A stretch of 64,000 nucleotides of DNA, taken from Rhodococcoides kyotonense. GTDB taxonomy: Bacteria; Actinomycetota; Actinomycetes; Mycobacteriales; Mycobacteriaceae. Location: contig NZ_LVHI01000012.1 in NCBI RefSeq assembly GCF_001645385.1, positions 672,169 to 736,168 of the forward strand, given 5' to 3'. This document shows, in pieces, positions 33,733 to 43,085 of this stretch (positions are counted from its first letter, which is position 1; every line of letters begins with the position of its first letter). The notes under the pieces are model-generated. The model was not told where the DNA came from and did no database searches. It saw only the letters and a program-made list of their open reading frames with translations. Made by a program: the position numbers and the translations under genes.

Positions 33733-35220
33733 ATGACCTTCCTGCACGACTTGACGGCCACGCTCAGCCGTCTGACGGGTGAGCGTCGCGCCACCATCGA
33801 TACACCCACTGCAGCACCGTCGCCGCTGCAGCCGATCGACCTCACCGACGACGCGGTCGTCGCTGAGGTGCTCGACCTGGCGGTGCGTGTCGGCGAGGTT
33901 CTTCTCGCCTCGGGCACCTCTGCGACGGATACTGCAACGCAGGTGCAGTTCATCGCCGCCACGTACGGTCTGGCTCGCACCGATGTGGATGTCACGTACA
34001 ACTCGATCACTCTCAGCGCCCACCGCGGCCCGACGCGTCCGCCGTCGACGACGATGCGCATCGTCCACTACCGCTCGATGGACTTCACGCGTCTGGCTGC
34101 TGTCGACCGGTTGATTCGCGGTGTGCGTATGAAGATGATTCCGCCGCCGATCGCGCGCGAGACGTTGGACAGGATCACGACGGCTCCCCATCCGTACAAC
34201 CGCTGGATCGCGACGTTCGCGTGGGCCGGAATGGCCGCGTCGATCGGCGTGCTGCTCGGTGGTGGCGTCCTCGTCGCGGTCGTGAGTTTCCTGACGACGA
34301 TGGTGATCGACCGCATCGGCCGCGTCCTGAATCGCGCCGGCCTTCCGTTCTTCTTCCAGCAGGTCGTCGGCGGCTTCGTCGCGGCGACGCCTGCCATCAC
34401 GCTCTACAACTTCCAGGACCAGCTGGGGATCTCCATTTCTCCGTCGCAGGTCATCGCCGCCGGTGTGACGGTACTGCTGTCGGGATTGTCGCTGGTCGGC
34501 TCGGTACAGGACGCGATCACCGGGGCACCGATCACGGCGTCGGCCAGATTTTTCGAAGTTCTGATGATGACGGGCGGCATCATCGCCGGCGTGGCGACGT
34601 CGCTCAAATTGGCGGCCATCATCGGTATGGACCTGCCGCTGATCAGCAACACACCACTGCCGGACATCACGCAGGTGCCGACGAAAGTGCTTGCAGGTGC
34701 GGCGGCGTCGCTGTTCTACGCGCTGGCCTGCTACGCCGAGAGGCGCGCACTGACGGCTGCGTTCTTCGGCGGTTTCGCGGGCGCGCTCGGCTACCTGATC
34801 GTGCAGCAGCTCGACACGGGCCCGATCATCGCGTCGGCATTCGCCGCGACGGTCGTCGGTTTCGCCGGTGGTCTGATGGCTCGTCGGGCATTGATTCCAC
34901 CGTTGATCGTGGCGGTCGCAGGCATCACGCCGTTGCTGCCCGGTCTGTCGCTCTACCGCGGCCTGTACGCGATGCTGAACGAGCAGTTGCTCATCGGCAT
35001 CAGCTCGTTGTTCGCCGCCTTCGGCATCGGCTGCGGACTCGCCGCAGGGGTGACCCTCGGTGAATGGGGAGCCCGTACGCTGCGGCGTCCGCGCATTCTC
35101 GCGCGCACGGAAGAGCTACTGCGTCCCACTCTTCGACGCACAGAAGAACCGCGCCGCCCGACGACTCGTCGGCGACGCGGTTCTCCGGAAAAGACCACTC
35201 AGAAGGAGCGCCGGGTCTAG
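33733..35220 (+). CDS. thrE: ThrE-type threonine/serine exporter
   Basis: About 495 residues. The N-terminal cytosolic domain holds the ThrE mark [26 protein letters not shown], followed by [11 protein letters not shown] and two sets of hydrophobic helices (from about residue 160: [21 protein letters not shown], and later [16 protein letters not shown]). The C-terminal 45 residues are Arg-rich and probably cytosolic. It exports threonine and serine by proton antiport in Corynebacterium. ATG at 33733; the frame extends upstream through the tRNA gene, so the longer version is rejected. It converges on mbtH with overlapping stops. Confidence 0.88.
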   Translation: MTFLHDLTATLSRLTGERRATIDTPTAAPSPLQPIDLTDDAVVAEVLDLAVRVGEVLLASGTSATDTATQVQFIAATYGLARTDVDVTYNSITLSAHRGPTRPPSTTMRIVHYRSMDFTRLAAVDRLIRGVRMKMIPPPIARETLDRITTAPHPYNRWIATFAWAGMAASIGVLLGGGVLVAVVSFLTTMVIDRIGRVLNRAGLPFFFQQVVGGFVAATPAITLYNFQDQLGISISPSQVIAAGVTVLLSGLSLVGSVQDAITGAPITASARFFEVLMMTGGIIAGVATSLKLAAIIGMDLPLISNTPLPDITQVPTKVLAGAAASLFYALACYAERRALTAAFFGGFAGALGYLIVQQLDTGPIIASAFAATVVGFAGGLMARRALIPPLIVAVAGITPLLPGLSLYRGLYAMLNEQLLIGISSLFAAFGIGCGLAAGVTLGEWGARTLRRPRILARTEELLRPTLRRTEEPRRPTTRRRRGSPEKTTQKERRV

Positions 35221-35471
35221 GCCTCGGGCTTGCCTTCAGCGGACTGACGTGCAGCTGCGTCGGCCTCCATGGCCTCGCGGAGGCTACGCGGACGCATGTC
35301 GGTCCAGTTCTTCTCGACGTACTCCAGGCATGCTGCGCGGCTGTCCTCACCGAAGACGACTCGCCATCCCTGAGGGACGTCGGAGAACGTCGGCCACAGC
35401 GAATGCTGATCTTCGTCGTTGACCAGTACGAAGAAGCGTCCGTCTTCGTCATCGAATGGATTGGTGCTCAT
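35217..35471 (-). CDS. MbtH-like protein (orphan)
   Basis: 84 residues. The family signature is complete: [24 protein letters not shown], then the conserved Trp pair in [10 protein letters not shown] and the C-terminal [14 protein letters not shown] (each listed part is under 20 residues in family alignments). MbtH proteins bind adenylation domains of nonribosomal peptide synthetases and are needed for their folding or activity. No NRPS gene is in the window, so it must serve one elsewhere. Its stop overlaps that of thrE in opposite orientation. Confidence 0.92.
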   Translation of the reverse strand: MSTNPFDDEDGRFFVLVNDEDQHSLWPTFSDVPQGWRVVFGEDSRAACLEYVEKNWTDMRPRSLREAMEADAAARQSAEGKPEA

Positions 35472-35578
35472 CTCGCCTCACTCGTCACAAACGTGTTGTT
35501 TATCGGCAGTCTTCACTGTGAAGTGCCCCCCGACCCTAGCAACGCACAGTATCGCACCGGGGTGCCAGCTTCTTCAGC

Positions 35579-36388
35579 TCAGCTGCGCAGAAAGTCCAGG
35601 ATCGCGTCGTTGATCGCGTCGGGCCGCTCGAGATAACCGTAGTGGCCGACGTCGGGAATCTCGACGTACTGTGCGCCGGGAATCGACTTCGCGAGCTCGG
35701 CGCTGAGGTACGCCGGGATCATGCGGTCGTGTTCGAACCCGACCGACAGGCACGCCACCGAGATCCGGCTGTAGACGGCGCTGCGATCGAACCTGTCGTC
35801 CATGCCCAGCTGGGCTCGCACGCCCGGCGACGTCGGCGCAGTCGAGAACTCGAACAAGTCGAGCCAATCGCGGGCGCTTCGCGGGTCGGCCAGCGTCGTC
35901 GGCGACAGATTCATCACCGCGGTGACCGCGGCCGCATACGTGGGCGGCAATTCCGTCTTCGAGTCCGCGAGCGCGCGCTCACCGTCGCCCAGCGTCTTCT
36001 GGAACTCGTCGAGACGGGCATGACCGGCTAGGAAAACGGCCTTGCGGACCAGGTCCGGACGCGTCAGCGCCAGCTCCTGCGCGACGCGCGCACCCATCGA
36101 TGTTCCAACGACGTGGGCCTTCTCGTCACCGTCGCGGACCAGCTCGATCACCCCCGCGGTATCGGCGACGAGATCGTCGATGGTCATCCCCTGGGCGCTC
36201 TCGTACGACGGCGCGATGCCCCGGTTGTCGAAATAGCAGACGCGGTAGCCGGCCTTGACGAGGGCGGGAACCTGGTGAAGCTCCCATACGCGGCCGGGGC
36301 TGCCGGTGCCCATGATGAGCACGACCAGGTCGCCTGTCCCCTTGACCTGGTAGTTCAGCGATATCCCGTTCACGGTCGCAATCGGCAT
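35579..36388 (-). CDS. Alpha/beta hydrolase
   Basis: 269 residues of the alpha/beta hydrolase fold. The nucleophile elbow is VVGTSMGARVAQELAL (Ser near residue 96), the oxyanion strand VVLIMGTGSPGRVW, and the catalytic His in PDVGHYGYLERPDAI near the end, with a cap segment around 125-190. The CYFDNRGIAPS motif matches esterase/non-haem haloperoxidase-like members. The substrate is unknown. It is 107 bases from mbtH, same strand, and may be co-transcribed with it. The upstream region to the coiled-coil gene is short. Confidence 0.87.
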   Translation of the reverse strand: MPIATVNGISLNYQVKGTGDLVVLIMGTGSPGRVWELHQVPALVKAGYRVCYFDNRGIAPSYESAQGMTIDDLVADTAGVIELVRDGDEKAHVVGTSMGARVAQELALTRPDLVRKAVFLAGHARLDEFQKTLGDGERALADSKTELPPTYAAAVTAVMNLSPTTLADPRSARDWLDLFEFSTAPTSPGVRAQLGMDDRFDRSAVYSRISVACLSVGFEHDRMIPAYLSAELAKSIPGAQYVEIPDVGHYGYLERPDAINDAILDFLRS

Positions 36389-36503
36389 GTAACTCCTTCA
36401 GATAAGTCCCTGGTGCTCGCGAAGAGCTTAGTGCTGGTTTCTGTCGTCGACCACGGGGTAGTCCTGCCACGACCCGATCGCGACCATGCGAGGAGTAGCC
36501 CAG

Positions 36504-37031
36504 ATGAGCGATGACAGAGCATCCGACCAGGCACGAAAGAGCCTGTTCGACGCGGCCAAGGGAAAAGCCAAAGAGGTCGTGGGTGCCGTCACCGGTAACG
36601 ACGAACTGACCACCGAAGGCCAACTGCAGAGCGCCCAGGCGCGCGAGCGCAAGGAAGCCAAGGCCGCCGAACTCGCTGCCGAGGCGCAGGCACAGGACGC
36701 GGCCGAGGAGCTGGCGTCGGCGAAGAACATCGCGGAGGAACAGCGCGAGGCCGCGAGCGAGAGCGCGGACGAGGTCGAGGCGAACGCTCGACGCGTCCGA
36801 CAGGAGCAACACCTGGCCGCCGAACAGGCCAAGAGCCAGGCCATCGCCGACGCGTCGACGCAAGCCGAGATCGACGCGCAGGCCGAGCAGATCGAGGCCG
36901 CTGCGGAAAGACGGTCCGACGCGACCGAGGCCACCAAGGAAGAAAGCGACGCCGTGCGCGAGCACAGCGAAGACATCGCCGACGCCGACGCGCTGCGGGC
37001 CGAGGCCGATCGGGCGCGTCGGAACGCGTGA
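36504..37031 (+). CDS. CsbD-like / coiled-coil protein
   Basis: 175 residues. The N-terminal 35 contain LFDAAKGKAKEVVGAVTGND followed by ELTTEGQ, the CsbD general-stress motif. The rest is a long Ala/Glu/Asp/Arg coiled coil without a membrane segment. The ATG at 36504 has GAGGAG at good spacing; an ATG at 36486 has none. It is likely an envelope- or nucleoid-associated stress protein; its partner gene follows after 29 bases. Charge and repeats make database matches unreliable. Confidence 0.75.
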   Translation: MSDDRASDQARKSLFDAAKGKAKEVVGAVTGNDELTTEGQLQSAQARERKEAKAAELAAEAQAQDAAEELASAKNIAEEQREAASESADEVEANARRVRQEQHLAAEQAKSQAIADASTQAEIDAQAEQIEAAAERRSDATEATKEESDAVREHSEDIADADALRAEADRARRNA

Positions 37032-37060
37032 CACCCCTTACGTCGACAAGGAGATTTGCC

Positions 37061-37711
37061 ATGAACGCGCTCAGCATTCCGCTTTCCATTCTGAGACTGC
37101 AGTACAAGATCGTTCGGATCCCACTCCAGCTGTTCGAGACCAACGTCGTTCAACGACGTGACACCGAGGACCCGGCGCGGCTCGCGTACGAGCGCACGGT
37201 CGGAACGTTGGACAAGGTGATCGGCGGCGCGCTCGGCGCTACCGACATCGAGCGGCGAGGATCGAAGCTCGTCGAGCGAACGGACGATCTGGCCCGCGCA
37301 AGCCGACTCGACGAGCTCGCCGACGAAACCGAGGCCCAAGCAGATCAGAAGTTGGAGTCCGCCCGCGAGGCCGCGCACAAGGAGCGGGCGGCAGCGGCCG
37401 AGGCTGCCGACGACGCTGCGCGTGAGGCTCGCCGCGAGGCCGAGGAGCGCAAGCAGCAGGCAGCCCAGGACGCGGAAGAGCGTGCGGCCGCAGAGAAGCA
37501 GCGTGCCGACGAGCTCGCCGCATCGCGCGTCGAGGAGGCCCGCAAGGCAGAGGAGAAGCAGCGCGAGCAGATCGCCAAGGTCGAGGAGATCGTCTCCGCG
37601 CCCGCGGAGGCCGAACTCGCCGACGCCGCCGAGCACCAGGAAGAAGCCGAGGCGAAGAAGGAAGAGGCCGAGCGGATCGAGAAGTTGTTCCTGGCCGAGA
37701 AGAAGGACTAG
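37061..37711 (+). CDS. Ala/Glu-rich coiled-coil protein
   Basis: 216 residues from the ATG at 37061, with AAGGAG 7 bases upstream. The N-terminal 60 residues (LSIPLSILRLQYKIVRIPLQLF, hydrophobic and basic) could be an amphipathic membrane anchor. From about 90 the sequence is a continuous charged coiled coil (EAERIEKLFLAEKKD at the end). No enzyme motif. It follows the CsbD-like gene with a 29-base gap and ends at a strong hairpin, so the two form one transcript. Function unknown. Confidence 0.75.
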   Translation: MNALSIPLSILRLQYKIVRIPLQLFETNVVQRRDTEDPARLAYERTVGTLDKVIGGALGATDIERRGSKLVERTDDLARASRLDELADETEAQADQKLESAREAAHKERAAAAEAADDAAREARREAEERKQQAAQDAEERAAAEKQRADELAASRVEEARKAEEKQREQIAKVEEIVSAPAEAELADAAEHQEEAEAKKEEAERIEKLFLAEKKD

Positions 37712-37727
37712 GCGCGCTACGCGCACC

Positions 37728-37769
37728 TTTCAGCCCACGCGCACGTTGCAACCTGCGCGTGGGCTGAAA
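37728..37769. terminator. Perfect 16-bp hairpin between convergent genes
   Basis: TTTCAGCCCACGCGCA, 10-base loop CGTTGCAACC, TGCGCGTGGGCTGAAA. Because the arms start with TTT and end with AAA, it can terminate in both directions, for the coiled-coil gene and for the GlxA-type regulator. It may belong to a repeat family. Confidence 0.85.
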
Positions 37770-37789
37770 CGTGCGCGGGGCTGTGCCCG

Positions 37790-38731
37790 TCAGCCCCGGA
37801 ACGTCGAGCGATACGCGCTCGGCGAGCCTCCGATCTCGGCCATCAACTGTTGACGCATCGAGGTCGCGGTTCCGAAGCCCGCCTCCTCAGCGATCCGGTC
37901 GATCGTGAGGTCGGTGTTCTCCAACAACTCTCGCGCGCGGTGCAGCCGCTGCGCCGCGATCCACTTCGCCGGGGACACACCGACTTCCGCGGTGAAGCGC
38001 CGCGTGAACGTCCGGACACTCATCGACTGTCGTTGCGCCAGAACCTCTACCGACAGATTCTGCCGCAGATTCGCGACTGCCCACTCCTGAGCCGACGCGG
38101 TCGACGTCGTCGTGGTCCGCGGCACTGGCGTCGTGATGTATTGCGCTTGTCCGCCGCTGCGATGCGGCGGCACGACGGTTCCTCGCGCGACACGGTTGGC
38201 GACCGACGCGCCGAAGTCGTGGCGAATCATGTACAGGCACAGATCGATTCCCGACGCCTCCCCGGCTGCCGTGAGAATGTTCCCGTCGTGGGTGTAGAGC
38301 ACGTTCGGTTCGAGGTGCACCTGCGGATACAGTGCGCGAAACTGATCCGCCGAAGCCCAGTGAGTCGTCGCCCGTCGCCCGTCGAGCAGCCCGGCCGCGG
38401 CCAGGACGAACGCCCCTGTACAGATCGACGCGATGCGCGCCTCCGGCGGTATGTGATCGAAAATTTCGGTGCCCGACGACGACTTCGGTCCGTAGTCCAG
38501 ATCCGACGCCGGCACGATGACGGTGTCCGCGTCGACCAGCGCGTCGAGACCCTGTGAGACGTGGATCCGGACATCTGCATCGGTGCGCACGGGCCCGGGC
38601 GTCGTCGTACAGGTGACGACGTCGTACAGCTTTTCACCGCTCTCGGACGCAGCCTGACCGAACAGCCGATGCACGGATCCGAACTCCATCCCGAGAAGTC
38701 CGTCGCGCACGAACACCACCACTCGATGCAT
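37790..38731 (-). CDS. GlxA-type AraC family transcriptional regulator
   Basis: 313 residues. The N-terminal DJ-1/PfpI-like domain (about 1-175) has the elbow IASICTGAFVLAAAGLLDGR with Cys near residue 104. The C-terminal AraC DNA-binding domain (about 215-310) has two helix-turn-helix units: SVEVLAQRQSMSVRTFTRRF and IDRIAEEAGFGTATSMRQQL. It is divergent from a quinone reductase gene with 70 bases between, and probably controls it. The signal is unknown. Confidence 0.88.
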   Translation of the reverse strand: MHRVVVFVRDGLLGMEFGSVHRLFGQAASESGEKLYDVVTCTTTPGPVRTDADVRIHVSQGLDALVDADTVIVPASDLDYGPKSSSGTEIFDHIPPEARIASICTGAFVLAAAGLLDGRRATTHWASADQFRALYPQVHLEPNVLYTHDGNILTAAGEASGIDLCLYMIRHDFGASVANRVARGTVVPPHRSGGQAQYITTPVPRTTTTSTASAQEWAVANLRQNLSVEVLAQRQSMSVRTFTRRFTAEVGVSPAKWIAAQRLHRARELLENTDLTIDRIAEEAGFGTATSMRQQLMAEIGGSPSAYRSTFRG

Positions 38732-38801
38732 GGCCGGATTCTTTCACATGTTGTCCGATCGGCCACTGTTCTTACGGAAACGCCGGTGACAGGCTCATGA
38801 C

Positions 38802-39584
38802 ATGAACATTCTCTGGGTTCTCGCGCATCCCGACGAGCGGTCGCTGAATGGCTCGCTTCGAGACTCGGCCATCACAGCACTTGCCGACGCGGGCCATACC
38901 GTCGAACAGTCCGATCTCTATCGTATGGCGTGGAATCCCGTTGTCACAGGCGAGGATTACGCCCACGACCCCGACGAACGGTTGCAGGTCGCGACGGCGT
39001 CGTCGACGGCACTGCGCACCGGCACCCTGGCAGAGGAGATCGTCGTCGAGCAGGAGAAGTTGCGCCGAGCCGACGCCGTGGTACTGCAGTTTCCGCTGTG
39101 GTGGTTCTCGATGCCGGCGATCATGAAGGGTTGGATCGACCGGGTGTTCGTCGAAGGATTCGGATACGGCATCCGGCGTGACACCGGGGGCACCCGACGC
39201 TACGGCGACGGCCTGATGGCGGGAACCCGCGCGATGATCGTCACCAGCATGGGCGGAAGCGAACACACCGTGTCGCCGCGCGGAATCAACGGGTCACTCG
39301 ATGAGCTGCTGTTCCCGATTCAGCACGGATTCCTCTGGTACACAGGGATGTCCGTGCTACCGCCGGTGTTGGTGCCGAGCGCTGACAGGATCGGGCCCGA
39401 CGAGTACGAGCACGCCGAGAAGACGCTGCACGATCGACTGGCTTCGCTGTTCACCGACGATCCGATCCCATTCCGGCACCAACACGGCGGCGAGTACGAC
39501 GAGAAGTTCGTACTGCGTCCCGAGTATGGTGCCGGAGATTCGGGAGTGCGGGTGCACAGGCGCGTCGCACCCGTGCGCGGATAG
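38802..39584 (+). CDS. NAD(P)H dehydrogenase (quinone), flavodoxin fold
   Basis: 260 residues, longer than KefF/MdaB (about 190). The N-terminal flavin site ILWVLAHPDERSLNGSL, the VLQFPLWWFSMPAIMKGWIDRVF block and the GGTRRYG/IVTSMGG region are those of the NQO1/KefF family. It should reduce quinones by two electrons with FAD or FMN, protecting against redox cycling. The last four residues PVRG and the stop come from a palindromic repeat that it shares with the convergent ABC gene. Confidence 0.87.
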   Translation: MNILWVLAHPDERSLNGSLRDSAITALADAGHTVEQSDLYRMAWNPVVTGEDYAHDPDERLQVATASSTALRTGTLAEEIVVEQEKLRRADAVVLQFPLWWFSMPAIMKGWIDRVFVEGFGYGIRRDTGGTRRYGDGLMAGTRAMIVTSMGGSEHTVSPRGINGSLDELLFPIQHGFLWYTGMSVLPPVLVPSADRIGPDEYEHAEKTLHDRLASLFTDDPIPFRHQHGGEYDEKFVLRPEYGAGDSGVRVHRRVAPVRG

Positions 39585-39627
39585 TTGTAGCGGAGACCGA
39601 CTATCCGCGCACGGGCCGCGCAGCGGC
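39570..39627. repeat. Palindromic repeat overlapping two convergent stop codons
   Basis: CCCGTGCGCGGATAGT (39570-39585) and its exact complement ACTATCCGCGCACGGG (39600-39615) flank a 14-base loop, followed by a small hairpin GCCGC-GCA-GCGGC (39615-39627). Both convergent genes stop in it (GGA TAG on each strand), so both proteins end in Pro-Val-Arg-Gly. A second copy with the same compound structure is at 57119-57179. It is likely a dispersed terminator-like element. Confidence 0.8.
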
Positions 39628-41370
39628 ACTCTCCCACGCCGACCACAGTTCGGCGTAACGTCCACCGGCAGCAACTAATTCGTCGTGCGGACCCTGCTCG
39701 ATGATCGTGCCGTGCTCGAGCACGACGATCCGGTCCGCTGCCGCCGCCTGCGTCAGTCGATGCGCGACGACGAGCGTGCTGCGGCCACGGGTAGCGGCGT
39801 CGGCTGCAGCTTCGAGATCGCGTGCACCCGAACTTCCCGCCTCGGCGGTCGCTTCGTCGAGCACCGCGACCGCGGGATCGGCGAGGACGAGCCGAGCGAG
39901 CGCAAGTTGTTGCGACTGAGCGGAAGTCAGCGCGTGACCACCTTCGCCGACGACGGTGTCGAGGCCGTCGCCTAGCGCGTCGACCCACCTGTCCGCCCCG
40001 ACGGTCTCGAGCGCCGCACGAACGTCGTTGCGCGACGCGTCGGGCGCCGCGAGCAGCAGGTCGTCGATCAGCCTGCCCGCGAACACGTGGACTTCCTGGC
40101 TGACGATCGCGATGTGGCGCCTGAGACCGTCGGCACCGAGATCGGCGAGTGTCTCGCCGCCGATCCTGACGGTTCCCGACGTCGACGCGATCGACCCGGC
40201 TGCGATCGCCGCGATCGTCGACTTGCCCGCTCCCGTCGAACCGACGAGCGCAACCGTCTCTCCCGCAGCCACTTTCAGGTCGATGCCGTGCAGCACCTCG
40301 TGACCGGTGTCGTACGAGTGCCGCAGATCCGAGACCTCGAGTGTCCCGTCGGAGGGCGTCGCGCCGGTTCCGGGCGAACGGTCGTCGGGAATGTCGATGA
40401 CGCCGACGAGACGCGCAAGGCTCGCGCCTGCCGATTGGACGTCGTCGAACGAGAACATCAGCATGCCGATGGGGTTGAACAAGCGGTGGAACAGCAGCGC
40501 TGCAGCGGTGACCTGGCCGACGGTGACGTAGCCGTCCTGTACGAACAGGAACCCGGCGGCGAGGATGACCGACAGGCCGACGCACTCGGCGCGGTTGCTG
40601 CGAGATCCGAAGCGCGTGAACAGTCGAAACACGGTGATGCCGATGTCACGCGCCTTGCCCGACGCGTTGTCGATCTCGGCGAGGTGGGCGTCCTCCAGCC
40701 CGTAGGCGCGGACGGTTCGCGCACCCTGCATGCTGCTGATCAACGCCTGTGAACGCTCGCCCATCGCGACACGCTCCGCGGCGTACAGAGGCGCCGACCT
40801 CGGCAGATACCACCGGAGCGCCATCACGTACATCGGAATCGCGACCATGCCTGCGAGGCCGAGCCGCCAGTCGAGGCTGAGCATCGCGACCACGCTGAGC
40901 GACACCAACAGCAGCGCCGACACGATGTTGGGGATGACCTCGCCGATCGACTTGGCCATCACTGCGACGTCGTCGCCGACACGCGAGAGCAGATCGCCCT
41001 TCCCGACGCGTTCGAGCGTGCTGACCGGCAGGTGCAGTGCGCGCGAGAGCACGCGTTCACGCAGCGTCGCGAGCATGCCTTCGCCCAGCTTGCTGATCAG
41101 GTACGAGCCCAACGCGGTGAACACGCCGCCGACGATCGCAGCCACGGTGATGATCACGACGACGGTGACGATCGTCGACGTCGGTGCACCCTCGGTGACC
41201 CGGTCGACCAGGATGCCGAACACGTACACCGGAATCAGCGACATCGCGGCGGCGACGGCGCTGACCAGGAGCGTCAGTGCCGCGAGGCCGCGTCGGGAAT
41301 TCAACTCGTTCGACAGATAGGCCCAGGACCGTGTGCCCGTGGCGATCGGAAGCAGTTGTTGCGTGGTCAT
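39601..41370 (-). CDS. ABC exporter half-transporter with degenerate signature motif
   Basis: 589 residues. Six-helix transmembrane domain (about 20-310), then an ATPase domain: Walker A GSTGAGKST, Q-loop VSQEV, signature TSAQS in place of LSGGQ, Walker B VAVLDEAT with catalytic Glu, D-loop altered (AEAG), H-loop VVAHRL. It overlaps the paired ABC gene by 4 bases (ATGA). The partner has a good signature but lost Walker A, so the pair would have one working ATP site. The exported substrate is unknown. The C-terminal tail PVRG comes from the palindrome. Confidence 0.87.
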   Translation of the reverse strand: MTTQQLLPIATGTRSWAYLSNELNSRRGLAALTLLVSAVAAAMSLIPVYVFGILVDRVTEGAPTSTIVTVVVIITVAAIVGGVFTALGSYLISKLGEGMLATLRERVLSRALHLPVSTLERVGKGDLLSRVGDDVAVMAKSIGEVIPNIVSALLLVSLSVVAMLSLDWRLGLAGMVAIPMYVMALRWYLPRSAPLYAAERVAMGERSQALISSMQGARTVRAYGLEDAHLAEIDNASGKARDIGITVFRLFTRFGSRSNRAECVGLSVILAAGFLFVQDGYVTVGQVTAAALLFHRLFNPIGMLMFSFDDVQSAGASLARLVGVIDIPDDRSPGTGATPSDGTLEVSDLRHSYDTGHEVLHGIDLKVAAGETVALVGSTGAGKSTIAAIAAGSIASTSGTVRIGGETLADLGADGLRRHIAIVSQEVHVFAGRLIDDLLLAAPDASRNDVRAALETVGADRWVDALGDGLDTVVGEGGHALTSAQSQQLALARLVLADPAVAVLDEATAEAGSSGARDLEAAADAATRGRSTLVVAHRLTQAAAADRIVVLEHGTIIEQGPHDELVAAGGRYAELWSAWESAAARPVRG

Positions 41371-43085
41371 CGGAGGACCGTCTCCTTGTAGCGAGCATCG
41401 CCGACGGCGAGGTCGTGATGGGTACCTTCCGCGACGACGCGTCCCTCGTCGATCACGAGAACTCGGTGCGTCACCGCCAGCAGCGCGGGGCTCGTCGTGA
41501 TCAGAATGGTTGTCTGTGCGCGGGTGTCGTCGTGACGCAGTTCCCGGATGCCGGTCGCGATGGCGTGTTCGGTGACGGCGTCCACGGCCGTCGTCGGGTC
41601 GTGCAGCACGAGAACGGGAGCCGACATCGCCAGTGCGCGCGCGAGTGCGACGCGTTGGCGTTGCCCGCCGGACAGGCTGGCGCCGCGGTCCGTGACGGAA
41701 TGGTCGAGACCCTTCTCGTGCATGTCGACGACGTCGGTGGCGGCCGACGCGGTGAGAACGCGACCCAGATCCTGCCTGTCGCTCCCGGCTGCGATGTTGG
41801 TGCGCAGGGTGCCGGCGAACAGGTCGGTGTTGTGCGGTTCCACGAGGACGGTCTTGCGCACCTCGGGCAGTCCGAGACCGTGGATGTCGAGGCCACCGAT
41901 CGTGATGGATCCGAGGTAGTCGTCGGCCCCGAGCTGGCCGGACAGCACGGCGGCCAAGGCCTCGCCGTCCTGCGCACGGAGCGCGACTACGCCGAGCAAC
42001 TCCCCGGGCGCCGCCGAGAGATCGACCCCGTCGAGCGAGCGATACGTGACGCCTTTCACCGCGAGGTCGGTCGCGGACGGCTTCTCGGAACCACCTTCGG
42101 CGAGAACATGATCGGCGCCGAGCACGAGCGCGAGTCGGTCCGCGGAACCGCGCACGACGGCAGCGACGCCCGGCAGCCGGGACATCGTCGTCAGCGGCTC
42201 CATGACGAACTGCGACAGGCCGACGACGGTGATGAGCTCACCGACCGAAATGCGCCCTTGCAGCGCGAAGAATCCGGCCATGCCGGCGACACCGACCGAC
42301 AGCAGCGCGCTGACCGTCGTCGAGAATCCCAGGTAGACGCTGTTGGCCTTGGCCATCTTCATCGTCGCCGTCAACGCAGTCCTGCTCGACGCGTGGAAGC
42401 GCGTCGCCGCGGCGTTCTCGGCTCCGATGCCGCGCAGCGGACGCACGCCGCTGACGAGATCGGTGGCCATGCCGGATACGCGCGCGACGGTGGCCTGCTG
42501 CTGCGTCGCGGCCCTCGTCAGCAGCGGGGCCGCGCGTTGCAGCAGGAACATGATGACCGGAGTGCCGATGAGCACCGCGAGACCCAGTGGGATGTCGATG
42601 ACCAGGAGTGCGACGGCACACACTGTTGCCGCCGTCGATGCCGCGACGGTACGGGCGATGACGTCGAGAATCCACGACGTCTTCTCGGCGTCGGACGTCG
42701 ACACCGACAGCAGCTCTCCGGACACGAGATCGGTACGCACCCCGCGCGGGTGCAGCACTTTGCCTGCCACCTCGACACGCATGAGATGAGCCTCACGTTC
42801 GATGCCGACGACGATGATGCGCGCACCGAATCGGTAGGCGTACGACAGCACGACGAACAGCGCAGCCAGTCCGACCAGCGACAAGATCATCGCTCTGCCG
42901 TCGCCGGTGTCGATGGCACGGCCGACGATCAGACCGATCGCGACCGGCACCATCGTCTCGCAGAACTGGTGCACACAGAAGAAGATCGACGAGATGATCA
43001 GCCGCGCACGCTGGCGTCGAACACTGCGACGCAGGATCGCGCTGCCGGTCGTCGGCGAGTCACTGACGGAAGACACGGCCATCAC
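41367..43085 (-). CDS. ABC exporter half-transporter with degenerate Walker motifs
   Basis: 572 residues. Transmembrane domain about 25-305 with six helices; ATPase domain about 335-572. Walker A is lost (VVALRAQDGEALAAV, no GKS/T), the Q-loop Gln is Glu (LVEPHN), Walker B lacks the catalytic Glu (VLVLHDPTT), and the H-loop His is missing (ILITTSP). The signature LSGGQRQRVALARA is perfect. It is the first gene of the pair. It may be linked to drug, lipid or peptide export; nothing in the sequence names the substrate. Confidence 0.87.
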   Translation of the reverse strand: MMAVSSVSDSPTTGSAILRRSVRRQRARLIISSIFFCVHQFCETMVPVAIGLIVGRAIDTGDGRAMILSLVGLAALFVVLSYAYRFGARIIVVGIEREAHLMRVEVAGKVLHPRGVRTDLVSGELLSVSTSDAEKTSWILDVIARTVAASTAATVCAVALLVIDIPLGLAVLIGTPVIMFLLQRAAPLLTRAATQQQATVARVSGMATDLVSGVRPLRGIGAENAAATRFHASSRTALTATMKMAKANSVYLGFSTTVSALLSVGVAGMAGFFALQGRISVGELITVVGLSQFVMEPLTTMSRLPGVAAVVRGSADRLALVLGADHVLAEGGSEKPSATDLAVKGVTYRSLDGVDLSAAPGELLGVVALRAQDGEALAAVLSGQLGADDYLGSITIGGLDIHGLGLPEVRKTVLVEPHNTDLFAGTLRTNIAAGSDRQDLGRVLTASAATDVVDMHEKGLDHSVTDRGASLSGGQRQRVALARALAMSAPVLVLHDPTTAVDAVTEHAIATGIRELRHDDTRAQTTILITTSPALLAVTHRVLVIDEGRVVAEGTHHDLAVGDARYKETVLR

